The notes under the pieces are model-generated. The model ran no database searches and was not told where the DNA came from. It saw only the letters and a program-made list of their open reading frames with translations. Both the position numbers and the translations under genes were made by a program. A stretch of DNA of 64,000 bases from Coniella vitis (taxonomy: Eukaryota; Ascomycota; Sordariomycetes; Diaporthales; Schizoparmaceae), in the NCBI GenBank assembly GCA_011317545.1, contig WUJK01000002.1:1054001-1118000 (forward strand). Direction: 5' to 3'. How positions within the stretch are numbered: the first letter of the stretch is position 1; the number at the start of each line of letters is the position of its first letter. Shown here one piece after another: positions 53,538 through 64,000 of the stretch.

Positions 53538-56500
53538 TGGCGAGAGTCAATGGGTCTGAGCTGGAAGAGAGTTTGGGGGGATGCGGGTTATCGTCGTCTC
53601 TTTTGGATATTGTCGTCGTCGTCGGCGTCGGGGATTGCGCTGACAAGGATGTCTGACATGTGAAAGGTCCAGCACCCCACTGATAGGTACCTCTTAGACA
53701 TAGTAAATGGATGCAGCGCTTGATAGCGCTTGTAATACACCATGGTAGGAAGCTGCAGCTACATGGGCGTTGCAAACCTTACATAGCGTCAATTCGACGT
53801 AATTGACATTGCGGCTCTACTTTCACATCCTGAGACAGAAGACGACCTGCGATATGGTATGGCCCATGATCGATAACGCAAATCTCCCCGTTAGCGGGAG
53901 AGCGAGATCCCAGCTTCTGGCCGCGCCAAGTGCATTATCTGCCGCTTTCAGACCGAGGCTAATTTCCTTGCGATTCTGCAAGAAGGGCAATTACTCTACA
54001 TAGTACACCGCATGTCTGCCTTGTCACCGAATGGCTGGGCGTGCTCTTGTTGTGCAGATAGACGCAGGCTTGGAGCGACGGAAAGTCTTTGAACCCGTGC
54101 TTGAAGCTCGGGTAAACGGGGCAAAGGCTGGGGTTCGCGGTCAACTGTGCTTCAATGGTCTAGGCCTTTGCTTCGGTTTGAAAGTACCCTTCGTTATATG
54201 AGAATGTTGACGGGCACGACACTTCACAACTCACTTGCTGCGCCTGTTAGTATGACTGGACACTGGTGAATGGTGGAGAGTTCGTTGAGCGAAGCAAAGT
54301 GCTCAAGGCCTCGACAGATTATTATGTCCAGCATGACTATTTGGAAGAGGACTGGCTACTGACGGTGCCACTGAAGTCGTGCTGGGCTTGAGTAGACTGA
54401 TCAAGTCGTAAAGACATTGCGATCGCAGAATTGGCTTGGGGGGGGGGATGATACAGAACAGCCGAAAGATGGCCAAATCACCAACCTACCACCAGTAGCG
54501 GGCTTCATTTTGGTATTCATGCTTGGGTACGAAACGCGTTGCCATGTCTACATGCGTAGCCCGACAACTTTTACAGCGATCTGGCTTACCGCAGAGAGTA
54601 CATACCATGTACTTGCGCTACCTATGACCCTGGATAAGTGCCAGAGGTTCAGAATACGATGGAGGCTACCTACTACGATGGCCTAGACTGGGGCACGGCA
54701 GGGCTTGAGACCGTTGTTTTACAAGGGCAACAGTGGGGGTACTATGTACCAGGTGCCCTGCAGCCTGGGTGTGCCCAGGTGGCTGGCGGGAACAAGAACG
54801 AACAAACTGACAAGCCGTTTCGGGAATGCGCTCAGAAAACCCCAAGGCTGGTCGTTGTCAAGAAAAGTTGAAATCTGACGGACATATCTGGCGTCTGTCC
54901 CTTGTCCATGCTGCTCACCGATCGTCATTGCCATCTCCCCGGCACCCTGTTAGTTACTGACAAGCAGCTCTTTTTCTGTGCGCTGAGCTGCCCTTATACA
55001 AAAGCGTACGATAGCATGAAACCAAACCCCAACAAATCGACATGGTGGCCGCCTCGCTGCCAGTCTGTCAGTCTGTCCTCATCATTCGTTCTTGTTTACT
55101 TGCTCGACTTCTGCCACCGCAATGGCCCCGTAGCTCCAGAGTTTCCCTCGTGCGCCACACATAGCTACATAGTCTTCACGCAGCATAGCACTGTGTGCTT
55201 GGTGGTGAGCACGTAGGCTTGCCTGGGCATATGGGACTACATAGGAGTAGATTACCATCCAACGGGCTGGCAGATCTCAACACTTAATAAAATCAGCACG
55301 CACAAAAGCGCCCTGCCCCCGACCGGTGGTTTTGAGGGGACTGACATGTGAAAGCCATTTTCTGCCGCGGGAAGAACCCGCTCTGGGTGGAGGAGGGGTA
55401 CAGAGATACCTGCGTCTCGCGCGCTCTGCTTAACTGCTTATATGCACAGAGAGGAGAGAGTGCATCGGCTTATCAGGGACCATGATGTTATCGAGGTGCG
55501 CTGCTCACCACCCAACCAGCCTTTTCTATGCATCAATCCGCAGTGATGTCTCCACAACGCTTGTCTAAGCGGGCATATGTCCGCGCATACTGTGCACGCC
55601 AGGTCACGCTCGCCCACCGTTCACGACTTTTCTCGACGCTGGGGTCACACGCGAGCCCATCTCCATGGGGATCTTGGGTTTCTCATCGACAACAGAGAGT
55701 GCGGCATTGGAACGGCCAGGCCAAGCGAGTGTGCTCAAGGCCTACAGTGTGTTGTGCTAGCCCGTCGAAACAGTGTACCTCGAATCGAAATCGTTCCTAC
55801 TGTCAACTGGTACTGTCTAGTGCAAACGAACCCGGCGCCTGTCTGCTCCTGCCTTCTTGTTGACGTTTTCCAACGACGCAACGCGCGCCAGCAACAAACT
55901 TCGCCGCTATTGGGACTTGACGGCCAAGCAGCTCAACCACAGCCCCCGAGTACATCCAGGGCGGCTCCTGCACCAGCCCCGTCCTGCCTGTCTGTCTGCC
56001 TGCCCTGTGCAATCCGTCACCCTGAGAAGTGCTACCCCATCCCACTTCACTTCGTTTACTCAGCCTGCTCGTCGCTTAGTTCCCAGTGACTGACCGAGAC
56101 TCGTTGCGTGCCAGTGCTTGTTGGCCTGCGATCAACATCCTTTACTGCACTCATTATTAGGAGAGCGTCCAAAGCCCTGGGCAACACATCTTGCTCGTCC
56201 CCGCCGGGGGAGGCTATTCTTGAAACGAGCTGTCTGCTACAACCGCGCAACCTCTCCTCGCCCCCTCAGCCAGCCTTTTCCTACCCCGTCGCTCTCAGTC
56301 TAGTGGCCCGCTATCAACAGCTCGGCTGGCCAGGCTTGCCCAAACGCATGACCCTCGAAACGCGGGGCCTTTCTATAGTTGCCCATGATCGGCGCTTTCA
56401 GGCCGGAGCTCTATTTGTTGGAGAACAAGTCGACAATAATCGGCCTCTCTGCCCGTCTTTCGCAGGCCCTTAGTGCCCCTTCAGAGCTACTCCTCTTTTC

Positions 56501-56779
56501 AGAGCTGTGAGTCACGGGGGGACAGAAGAGAAGAAAAGAAAAAGGGAAAAAGGAGGAACAAAAGGCGAAAACAATGCTACGCCTCTGTCAACGCACAATT
56601 CGCAAAAAGGTGAATACGTGAAGGGTCTCTCGAGGCTCCCGTTCGGTTCTTCATGCTGCTAGTCTCAAGCTGGTTGCCGATATCTTGATCGCCTATATTC
56701 GGTTTTTTTTTTTTTTTTGAAGCACTTCTTCTTGTTTTGTACGAAAGCCCTAATGCTGGCAGCCTTTCCGGGCCCCAAT
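53538..56779. other. 3.2-kb intergenic region and bHLH promoter
   Basis: No supported gene. Dispersed 9-mers lie at 53997-54005 and 54740-54748, and an 8-base version at 53698-53705. A run of ten G is at 54438-54447, and a 16-base T-run at 56703-56718. The frames at 55577-56089 and 56108-56473 lack any family resemblance and overlap other frames. The right part should hold a long leader for the bHLH gene. Confidence 0.55.
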
Positions 56780-58410
56780 ATGGGTTCCAGACGGTCGCTG
56801 TCTGGTTTGGGCGACTTACCTTTTGGTTGTAAGTGCATGGACGTCAGCCTTGGGTGCGTTATTGTTCGATGAACTGATCGCAGACGCCAGATATTGCTCC
56901 CATGAATCCGTCCGACACCGCCTCCGAATTAATGACAGAATTGATGATACCACCTGCCTTTGATTGTTTCGCAGGAGCGGCTCGTCCTCCTCCACCGCCT
57001 CCGCCCGGTCCTGCTCCGGCTCCGGGTCCTCCACTTCTAGAAACTAGCGAGACAAGTAGGATCACCAACGCCCTGAATACCATTCTCACCGACACCACCA
57101 ACTATGGCCAGATCAACTTTGGAGAGGGCTTTACGAACGATAGCCTCGCCCTACCACCCGCGCTCGAAGGTGTCTCTACGTCTTATGGCCTCTCATTAAA
57201 TGGGCTAACTGGCATGTTTCACAATGATCTTTTTATGGACCGAGCCCACGGCAATATGGCGCCTCCGACCAGCACAATGTCCGGATCTGTAGCCATGTCT
57301 TCTACGTCAATGGTGCCTCCATCGATGATGCCAGGCCTGGACAGCGGTCTTGTGCCCTCGCCCGACTTAATATCCTTCCCCCAGTCAATCTCCAATCCCT
57401 CGCCTTCTTTTGCTGCTGCGCCTTCGATGTTTGCCGCCGCGCAACTCACCCCACCTAGCCACAGCCAGCTCCCCGCCGACCGCACCCAATATTCACCAGA
57501 TGTGGTTGAGGCCGCTACTGTGCTACACAACAATCGATCTCACAGTCTCAGTCACCTTCCGTCCGAGTCCCGGCAGCAGTCACTCAACCGAATCAGAGGG
57601 CCACCAGGTCGACATTTACGCTATCAGGATATGGAAGAGTTTCAAGATGAAGGCAGACGCATGTCACAGTCCGCAGCTCAGTCCTCAGACGAATGGATGC
57701 CCTTTGTTTTTGGCGCCAGCACGGACAGGCGGCAGATGCGTACGAGACCGTCTGTACCCATAGATCTTCAATATGGTACCGATCAGAGCTTTGGCAACCA
57801 CAACCGTCCATTTGAGCCGCGGCTACGGCAGGACACTTTGGCAGCGCTACAAGAACAACAAATGAGTCACATGTCCGCCATCGAGTTGTCCACTAGTACC
57901 AACACTACTCCTGGACCCGAGATACCTCTTAACGGCGACAACAATCATCAGAGACCCCTGGTCCATCTTCGAACCCACAGTGTCGACGCGAATGGCCGTG
58001 ACGACCGCAGCTTTCGCAAGAGCCGATCTCGCGAAGACGAAGTAGATGATGAGGATGAGCCTCAGAGCGCTGTATCAAAGGCTCCTGTGCGCAAGCGCAA
58101 GCCAAAAGCCGAATCAAATGGTTCGTCAGCGACAGCCGCAAGCGGGACTGCGCCAACAAAACGGAGGAAATCAGCAGCGGCGGCAAAAAGGGAAAATTTA
58201 ACCGAGGATCAAAAGCGGGAGAACCATATCAACAGCGAGAAAAAGCGCAGAAAGGTCATTTCCGTCGGCTTCGACAACTTGGGCTATATAGTTCCTGCTG
58301 CCAATAGCGGAAATACCAGCAAAAGTGCTGTGCTGGAAGCTACTGTCGCATTCCTCCAGGAGCTCATTGAGGGCAATGCACAACTTCGACAAATGCACTC
58401 ACTCGAGTGA
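56780..58410 (+). CDS. bHLH transcription factor, Ino4-like
   Basis: Preferred model: exons 56780-56828 and 56891-58410, 522 aa. The small first exon encodes MGSRRSLSGLGDLPFG and is joined through GTAAGT...CGCCAG, 62 nt, in frame with MNPSDTASELMTELM. The internal ATG at 56902 (507 fewer 5' bases of coding doubt, 502 aa) is the alternative start. Residues about 35-52 are proline-rich; the middle is Ser/Gln/Met-rich and disordered, as in activation regions. The DNA-binding domain is at the C-terminus: TEDQKRENHINSEKKRRKVI (basic region and helix 1), a loop with Gly/Asn, then KSAVLEATVAFLQELIEGN (helix 2). The basic region lacks the classic H-E-R spacing exactly, as in Ino4-type factors. These act in the nucleus as dimers on E-box-like sites. 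Target genes unknown. Confidence 0.85.
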
Positions 58411-59653
58411 GATGGTAACTCGGCGCAACAGCCTCTCTCCCATGAAGCATTCTAGCTCACGACTTGTTTTGTGCTTTCTAAAAGCATCAACACAGTACTA
58501 CGGAGCTGTTGCGGGATGCGCTGTCAGGCTTGTACTGTATAGAAGCCGGTTAGAAGCTTATGTTTGGTGTGCTAGAGGAACTGGCCTTGACCAACATCAT
58601 GGTTCAAATGCCAATTTCTATGCCGCAAAGCTGTTTTACTAGTTGCTTGATGCTGAAAACATAGGTGGCAAAGGCGTCTTGATTTGCTTGATCTTGGGCA
58701 AGGGACAAAGGGACCGAGCGATATGGCGTCCTAGTATCGGAGTTTTTGCTGAATGGTTGGAACTGGGCTTGTCGGTCACGGAATTTATATCCTGTCAAAA
58801 GAAAACCCTTTTGACCGTATTGTTTGAATTGATTCTTATTTGGAAGGTTAGTTTGCTTCATGCAAAAAGTCGAGATAGCAGAAGTTATGCTCTCCTCTTG
58901 GCTGTATATAGTAAGCCTATCTGGACATATGGCAAAAAGGCTAGCTTGTCGAGGCTCAAAGATGAGGAGAGGGAAAAGTATCCAGCTATGCATTGCCCAG
59001 GCTGGTAGCTCAGATAGCCTAGATTGTCTATGTCCAAAGCAAGAAATGGAAGCAGTTGTAGCTTGCATACTGCTCAAAGACAAGACGACCCTGATTTAAG
59101 TGGTAATCACAGTAAGGGTCATGGCCACAATGTGTGCAGTTCTCACGAAGGTTTGTGGGTGATCATTGGTTTTGATGCATTCCTACCCCGTTTTCAATAA
59201 AGTGAACTTGCCAGCCCTTGTCTTCAAAACAGTAGAAGCCTAGATATCCACTTGTCAGATGAAATTTCAGTTTGTATCTGCTTGTAGCGTATTACAGCCA
59301 ATAACGCTTAATGTCTTTCTTTTGACACATTAGAGAAGCGCTTCTCCCAAAATCACTCGTCATCGACTGAACAAGATCTGGTATTATTTTTTGGGGAAGG
59401 AAATTATTCTACACCACATAGTCTCCCCTTTTCTTCATCACATTTCGCTCGCAAGTGGTACATGCAGTGAAGTAGACCAAGATCAGAGCTGTTAAAAACG
59501 CAGCAGGCTGATAAAGACATCTATCATACGTCGAAAGCCCATATACCAGAATCCTCAAGACTGTCAGTCAGCAACGAGCGCAAGAATCACTTGTGTTCGG
59601 CTGATTCTGTACCCGGGTGCACAAAGGACGCTTCAGTCGGTTGTTATCGCTCT
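58411..59653. other. Convergent 3' region between the bHLH and KH genes
   Basis: No gene seen. Frames at 58604-59083 (minus) and 58643-59008 (plus) overlap each other on opposite strands and have no family resemblance. AT-rich patches near 59380-59420 may belong to a 3' end. Confidence 0.6.
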
Positions 59654-61935
59654 TTACAGCCCCGGAGGAGGCGGCATCTAAAGTCAATACCATTAGTCAT
59701 ATGATCAAGCTGCTGTGGTTCATCTATGATCTAACGCCAAGATGATATGAACTCACGTTATTGTATCCTGCGGTTCCAGGAGGCGAGCCAGAAGGCGGAG
59801 GTGGTGCTGGAGCACTAGGAGGCGGAGGTGGAGGTGGCTGCTCAGCTGGAGGAGGCGGCGGAGGACTGCCAGATGCGCCTGGCGCTCCAGCCACTCCAGG
59901 AGCGCCACCCTGCTGCTGCTGTTGGGCAGCTTGCATAGCTGCGTAGTATTGTTGGTAGTATTGAGCATAGGCCGCGTAGCCGCCATAAGCGGCATAGGGG
60001 TCCTCGCCGCCTGCTTGTTGACCGCCTCCATAGAGTTGTGCATACTGTGCAGCATAGTCTCCTAGAGCGTACGCTGAAGGATTGGCGCTATTGGTGGATG
60101 GTGATGATGTGGCTGGAGTAGCAGCGGACGCAGCTGGGTTAGGGGAGTTATAATTGTTGTAGTTACCTTGGTTGTGTCCGCCATGGCCGCCATGGCCTCC
60201 ATGACCGCCGTGTCCGGTGTGTCCTCCATGCCGGTCGCCGCGTCGGTCGTTGTATCGATCGCCTCCGCCGTATCGGTCGCCTCCACCATATCTGTCACCT
60301 CCTCCGTAGCGATCGCCGCCGCCGGAATAACGATCTCCGCCGCCATAGCCATGACCGCCACCGTTGCCGCCGTAGTTGTTGCGTGGAGGCCGTGCTTTGA
60401 ACTCTTCATATTGTTCTTTCACATTGACCAGAAGATCCTCGCAGAGCTCTTTGGCCGTTTGTACCATCTTCGGGTCAGGTCCACTAGCAGAAAAGGTCAG
60501 CTGGGCTAGCAGACCAGGAACATCCCACCACTTACGCAACATGCAGGTACATGTCTTCCTCAGCCTCGCGGCCGGTCGAGTTCTCAATATAACCAGAACC
60601 GCGACCTTTGATCTGCACGCGACAGCCAGTTTCCTGCTGAATGTGTTTGACATACGATCCGGCATGGCCCACAACCTGTGCACGAAGGTTGAATCCAGGG
60701 ACAGGCTCGAGATTTATAGGGATTTTCTCCTCGGGCCATTTGCGCTACATGCGTCGTCAGCAAATCTGAGAATTTTGGGTGCGTAAAGACCGGGAGGGCA
60801 TACGCGGCCGAATTCGTCACGCTCGACAGGCTCCTGCTCTCGGCGACGAAAGCGCCGCTCATCTACCAGCTGAGGTAATTCCTGCTGCATTAATTCTTCA
60901 ATTTTTTGTACAGCCTTCTCAAGACCCTCTTTCGAGGTGCTGGTAACGTGAAGATACAATGGTGGGTTCTGTACGAGTCGATCAATATTTCGTTCAGTTG
61001 GAAAGGAGAGACATTTTTCGTACCGCTGCTGTAGCCATGCTCTTGTCCGGATAGTAGCTCCCTCGAGTGGTGACATCTTGGTAGAAAAGCAATCGTCAAT
61101 TATCAACGCTCAACAATGACGGAATCCCACTTGTGTAATAAGCAGATGGGTGGTAGCATACCGGCACCGGTGTCATCTTTGATCTAGAATTCAAGCAGGG
61201 GAGGTCAGCAGCGGCCAAAGAGACAATCTGTACGCGAGCTGTCGAGCTTCCAAGTAAGCAAGGGTGTTCTCGCATACAGTATGAACTGCAAAGTATTCAG
61301 GGAGAGCTGTTTGTGTATGTGTGTGCGGATGATTTGCATCTGATGATGAATGCTATCAGCAGGAATGACCAGGCAAGTATTTACCATCTTCTGAGTAGAG
61401 CCCTTCGTAAGAGTGTATCGATTGCGCAAGTCGTTCACTTCAATGTCCTTTATGTAGTCGCCGTCGGCAATATACATTTCGCCGTTGATCGTGCCGCCAG
61501 GAGGACCGTCTGACTTTGCGGATTCGGATCGAATGGGGGGCACGTCAACGTGCTGGATGCCTTTGCGCGCTTGAAGTTGCGCCTGGATCTTGGCAGCGGC
61601 GGCAGCTATTCAGAGAAGACGGGTCAGTATCGTGGCTTAGTCGCAGGCAGAGAGAGGGAGTAGGGGTATGGACGCCATATTGAGGTGGAGTAGGCATGTT
61701 CCGGTACCCATTAGCTCGTGCGTCCGTTTCCAAGCTTACCTGCAGCAGCAGCGGGATCGATGGGCGAGGCATCAGCGTCGCGGTCCTTGGACAATGGGCT
61801 TCTGTCACGCACCGAGTCGTCTTTGCGGGCCGATGGCGAGCGAGATCGACGGTCGAATCTGGAAGCCTTTCGAGGCTCAGGCTCTCTCTGGTCGAAGCGT
61901 GACCGCTTGGCGGTACGGCGCTCGGTGTCGTCCAT
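59654..61935 (-). CDS. Two-KH-domain RNA-binding protein (KHDC4/BLOM7-like), eight exons
   Basis: Model, minus strand: exons 61935-61740, 61605-61385, 61183-61162 (22 nt), 61076-61024, 60968-60804, 60744-60536, 60483-59757 and 59677-59654, 538 aa. Every junction preserves a conserved block. The start is in ACCATGG context. KH1 (about 120-200) contains NRYTLTKGSTQKM, IKDDTGADVTTRGSYYPDKS and PPLYLHVTSTSKEGLEKAV. KH2 (about 225-310) contains GFNLRAQVVGHAGSYVKHIQ, VQIKGRGSGYIE and GPDPKMVQTAKELCEDLL. A Gly/Arg/Tyr-rich tract with GGDRYGGG repeats follows, then Gln/Ala/Tyr and polyproline tracts, ending MPPPPGL. Human KHDC4 (BLOM7) has this layout and acts in pre-mRNA splicing. There is no zinc knuckle, arguing against BBP/SF1. 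Nuclear splicing function is inferred. Confidence 0.87.
60240..60345 (-). repeat. Tandem repeats encoding GGDRYGGG units in the KH protein
   Basis: Several near-identical copies of a unit encoding Gly-Gly-Gly-Asp-Arg-Tyr lie in exon 7. They are low-complexity RGG/YGG-like repeats, common in RNA-binding proteins that undergo phase separation, and prone to length variation between strains. Confidence 0.85.
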
Positions 61936-62553
61936 GGTAAAAGGCTGCGTCAGCGTTGACACTGGGTACGCAGCTTGAAGTTGACAAGGAATGATCGTTG
62001 GAGAAATGGTGCTTGTTGTTGTTGCTGCTGCGAGGCTGGAATTTCTGGCTTTGGAAGTACAGTTCGGCTAAATGTGGGTCCCCGGCGGACGAGCACCTCT
62101 AGGCCCCGTTGGGCCTGCCTGCAGGTCTTTAACTACCTAGGTACCTAGGTACTGTGCACATCTTCCGAGTCTCCCAGTCAGCCAAGCCAGTTTCACCCGC
62201 TTCTAAGTATGCAGAAACGCGGCCTACAGCACCACTTGCGTCTACTATGTACGAATACGCTGGGTAAAACGGCATGTTGGTACGCAGGTACGTCAGGAGC
62301 CTCTCCTTAACTTGTGTCGATGTAAATAAAATGCGAGTCATATGCATCGAATCACAAAAGTACTTATACAGGCGGAAGGTATAGTATTCACGAACTCTGC
62401 TATCGCGCTCTAGAATGGCAGATTTCTTGTTGATTCTTGACCTCTCAGTTCCATCCTCAACAGATCGCTGACCTCCTCTGCTCTCAGGTTGCCATTGGTC
62501 GGTTGCGCTCTTCTGAGTCAAGTACTTAAAAACTGGTTCTTGCCTTTAGTCCC
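61936..62553. other. Spacer between the sec31 stop and the KH gene start
   Basis: It holds the KH gene promoter and the sec31 3' end. It contains an 18-nt perfect palindrome built from TACCTAGGTA (62134-62151) and one copy of the dispersed 9-mer (62243-62251). No gene. Confidence 0.6.
62134..62151. repeat. 18-nt perfect palindrome of TACCTAGGTA units
   Basis: Two overlapping TACCTAGGTA units form one perfect palindrome. Such CCTAGG-rich palindromes are often met in sordariomycete intergenic DNA. Function unknown. Confidence 0.85.
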
Positions 62554-64000
62554 TTACGGCGTCGCCTTGCTCATGCTAATCAGTCTCTTCACACCCACCT
62601 TTGATTTCAGGTTAGCACACATTGTTTCTGAACAGGCAGATGGCTGTGGTATACTCACAATCCAATTTCCTCCTTCCTCAGTTTTGTTCTTCTGAATATC
62701 TAGCTGGATCTGCTGGGCCAGATCGTAGTTCTTAGCCTCGAGGGCTTCGGCCAGTTGGTTGAGCTGCTCAATAGTGGCAGGCTGCACAAGCTCTTCGTTG
62801 TTCAGGTGGTCAAAGAGGAGGTTCAGTCGTTTTTGCGCGTCCCTGACCTGAGGCGCAAAATTTTGCGGTGCCTTGGACGCCACGCGCTGCATGTCCTGAT
62901 TCAAGATGTCAACCATGCGCTGGGCGTTCATGGGAATGTGTGAACGATCTCCAGCGGGGTGCCTAGGCTTGGGTGGAGGTACAACCGCGCGTGCTGGAGG
63001 TGGTGTCGGGCGACTGGCTTGAGGCGGACCACTCATTGGTGGACCACCAACAGGCGGAGGTGCTAAGGGAGGTTGGCTCGAAGGGGTCGGAGCCGCCCCG
63101 AAAGGTCCAGCAGGAGCGTACGATCCTGGCCCGGGAGTTGCCTGAGGTGGTGCGTAAGGATTGGGCGGCGGTGGCCTGCTGGCAGCCGGAGGCGGGGGCA
63201 CCGATGAACCTGGGATTGAAGTATTGCTAGCTTGTTGAGCAGCCGGAGCCGGAGCATACCGGCTAGAAGGGGGCGCACCTGTGGGTGGTGCGTTGTAGGG
63301 CGACGAAGTGCGTGGCACACCTGGAGGAGGCGCTATGCCCGCCGCTGGTGGTGGGGGAGCATAGGGATTAGAAGTCGTTGAAGGTGGTCGTACTGGAAGA
63401 CCTGAGCCCTGACTCGTCAGAGGCGATGTGACTCGAGGAGGACCAGAAGTTTTGGGCGGAGGTGGAGGAGGAGTGGCGATGCCGCGTGGCGGAGCTCCAA
63501 AGGGGCTTTGGGGTGGTGGTCCAACACCTGGCGTCTGCTGGCTAGGGAACGGCGATGCGACGACAGCTCTTGGCGTCGATTTCCGTGTCTGTCCTTTGAC
63601 TACATTGGGTGTATCATTCCAGTCGCCAACGTCCTTTGCCCGCAGCAGTGGTGGGTTGGAATTCGGTGTTGGGCCGCGCGGCGGACCACCCATCGGCGGA
63701 GGTATCATTGCCGGTTGACCATATGGCGTGAACGTTGATGGTTGAGGAGGCGCATAGCCTATCGGGGGCTGGTAAGGAGTCGCTCCGGCTGGCGCATAGG
63801 GATTGCTAGGTGGAGCATAGGGGTTCGCAGCCGGAGAAGGAGCAGCGGCAGGAGAGACAAAACTGCTCACAGCAGCTGCAGCTCCGGGAGGAGCGTATGG
63901 ATGCGCAGCTGGTGTGGGAATCGAGGCTGTTGATCCATAAGTGTTGAGGGGCGCGGCAGGCTGAGCAGGCTGATAAGCGACTGGTTGCTGTCGAGCAGGT
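62554..64000 (-). CDS. sec31: Sec31, COPII outer-coat subunit, C-terminal part (runs off the right edge)
   Basis: Minus strand, partial: exon from beyond 64000 to 62659, then exon 62598-62554. The 60-nt intron is GTGAGT...CTAAC...AAAG; it is a multiple of three and has no stop, so retention would add 20 residues. The visible part is a long Pro/Ala/Tyr-rich linker with repeated NPYAPP units, which in Sec31 binds Sec23 and activates Sar1 GTPase. The C-terminal helical domain follows: DRSHIPMNAQRMVDILNQDM, QKRLNLLFDHLNNEELV and AEALEAKNYDLAQQIQLDI. It ends VGVKRLISMSKATP, the usual Sec31 terminus. Sec13/Sec31 forms the outer cage of COPII vesicles at ER exit sites. The N-terminal WD40 repeats lie outside the window. 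Confidence 0.93.
   Translation of the reverse strand, partial: PARQQPVAYQPAQPAAPLNTYGSTASIPTPAAHPYAPPGAAAAVSSFVSPAAAPSPAANPYAPPSNPYAPAGATPYQPPIGYAPPQPSTFTPYGQPAMIPPPMGGPPRGPTPNSNPPLLRAKDVGDWNDTPNVVKGQTRKSTPRAVVASPFPSQQTPGVGPPPQSPFGAPPRGIATPPPPPPKTSGPPRVTSPLTSQGSGLPVRPPSTTSNPYAPPPPAAGIAPPPGVPRTSSPYNAPPTGAPPSSRYAPAPAAQQASNTSIPGSSVPPPPAASRPPPPNPYAPPQATPGPGSYAPAGPFGAAPTPSSQPPLAPPPVGGPPMSGPPQASRPTPPPARAVVPPPKPRHPAGDRSHIPMNAQRMVDILNQDMQRVASKAPQNFAPQVRDAQKRLNLLFDHLNNEELVQPATIEQLNQLAEALEAKNYDLAQQIQLDIQKNKTEEGGNWIVSIPQPSACSETMCANLKSKVGVKRLISMSKATP

Noticed and set aside
55577..56473. Frames of 121-170 codons upstream of the bHLH gene
   Set aside because: They overlap other frames, have low-complexity C-termini and no family resemblance. 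Probably promoter or leader.
58604..59083. Opposite-strand frames of 121-159 codons
   Set aside because: They overlap each other and neither shows conserved motifs.
59654..61935. Assignment of the KH gene as branchpoint-bridging protein (BBP/SF1)
   Set aside because: It has two KH domains and no zinc knuckle or QUA2-like region, which fits KHDC4/BLOM7 better.

Overview
The window is nuclear DNA of a filamentous ascomycete, most likely a sordariomycete and probably Hypocreales. Genes carry short introns (52-201 nt) with GTRNGT-like donors, CTRAC-type branch sites and YAG acceptors. Intergenic regions are long, with pyrimidine-rich leaders. Filamentous-fungal families are present: a Zn2Cys6 regulator, an MCT-like MFS carrier, fungal GEN1, an Arp10/Ro-7-type actin-related protein, a Dsc2-like rhomboid pseudoprotease and a small secreted cysteine-rich protein. 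No tRNA, rRNA, CRISPR array or intact transposon was recognised.

Layout, left to right. The N-terminal part of a PDK1-type kinase runs off the left edge (minus). Then come a Ser/Arg-rich protein of unknown function (3283-4630, plus), an unknown intronless protein (6824-7735, plus) and a BTB-domain protein (10147-11937, plus). These are followed by the GEN1 Holliday-junction resolvase (12780-16081, minus). A Zn2Cys6 factor (16557-18777, minus) is divergent from an MFS carrier (19264-20907, plus). Next are Arp10 (21616-23565, plus), a large coiled-coil/proline-rich protein of unknown function (24569-27984, plus), ribosomal protein L26 (29556-30115, minus) and a small secreted cysteine-rich protein (32248-32788, plus).

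A 7.7 kb stretch with no convincing gene follows (32789-40531). After it lie an LRR/F-box-like protein (40532-42475, plus), an ING-PHD chromatin protein (43672-45993, minus), a cis-prenyltransferase (46896-48078, minus), a Dsc2-like ER protein (48632-49519, plus), a Get2-like protein (50320-51462, plus), a TMEM135-like membrane protein (51804-53537, minus), an Ino4-like bHLH factor (56780-58410, plus), a two-KH splicing-type protein (59654-61935, minus) and the C-terminus of Sec31 (62554 to the right edge, minus).

Most genes are unrelated housekeeping functions. Loose themes are the ER and secretory route (Dsc2, Get2, dolichol synthesis, Sec31) and chromatin/DNA repair (GEN1, ING-PHD). No biosynthetic cluster is apparent. 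The TF/MFS pair is the only obvious regulatory couple; a perfect 9-bp CGG-containing inverted repeat lies between the two genes. The most unusual non-genic signal is a 9-mer, TACATAGTA or its complement, found 16 times by hand count. All copies lie outside called exons, and some form hairpins or palindromes. Exon boundaries were placed by reading splice sites and protein continuity by eye; no transcript or database evidence was available.
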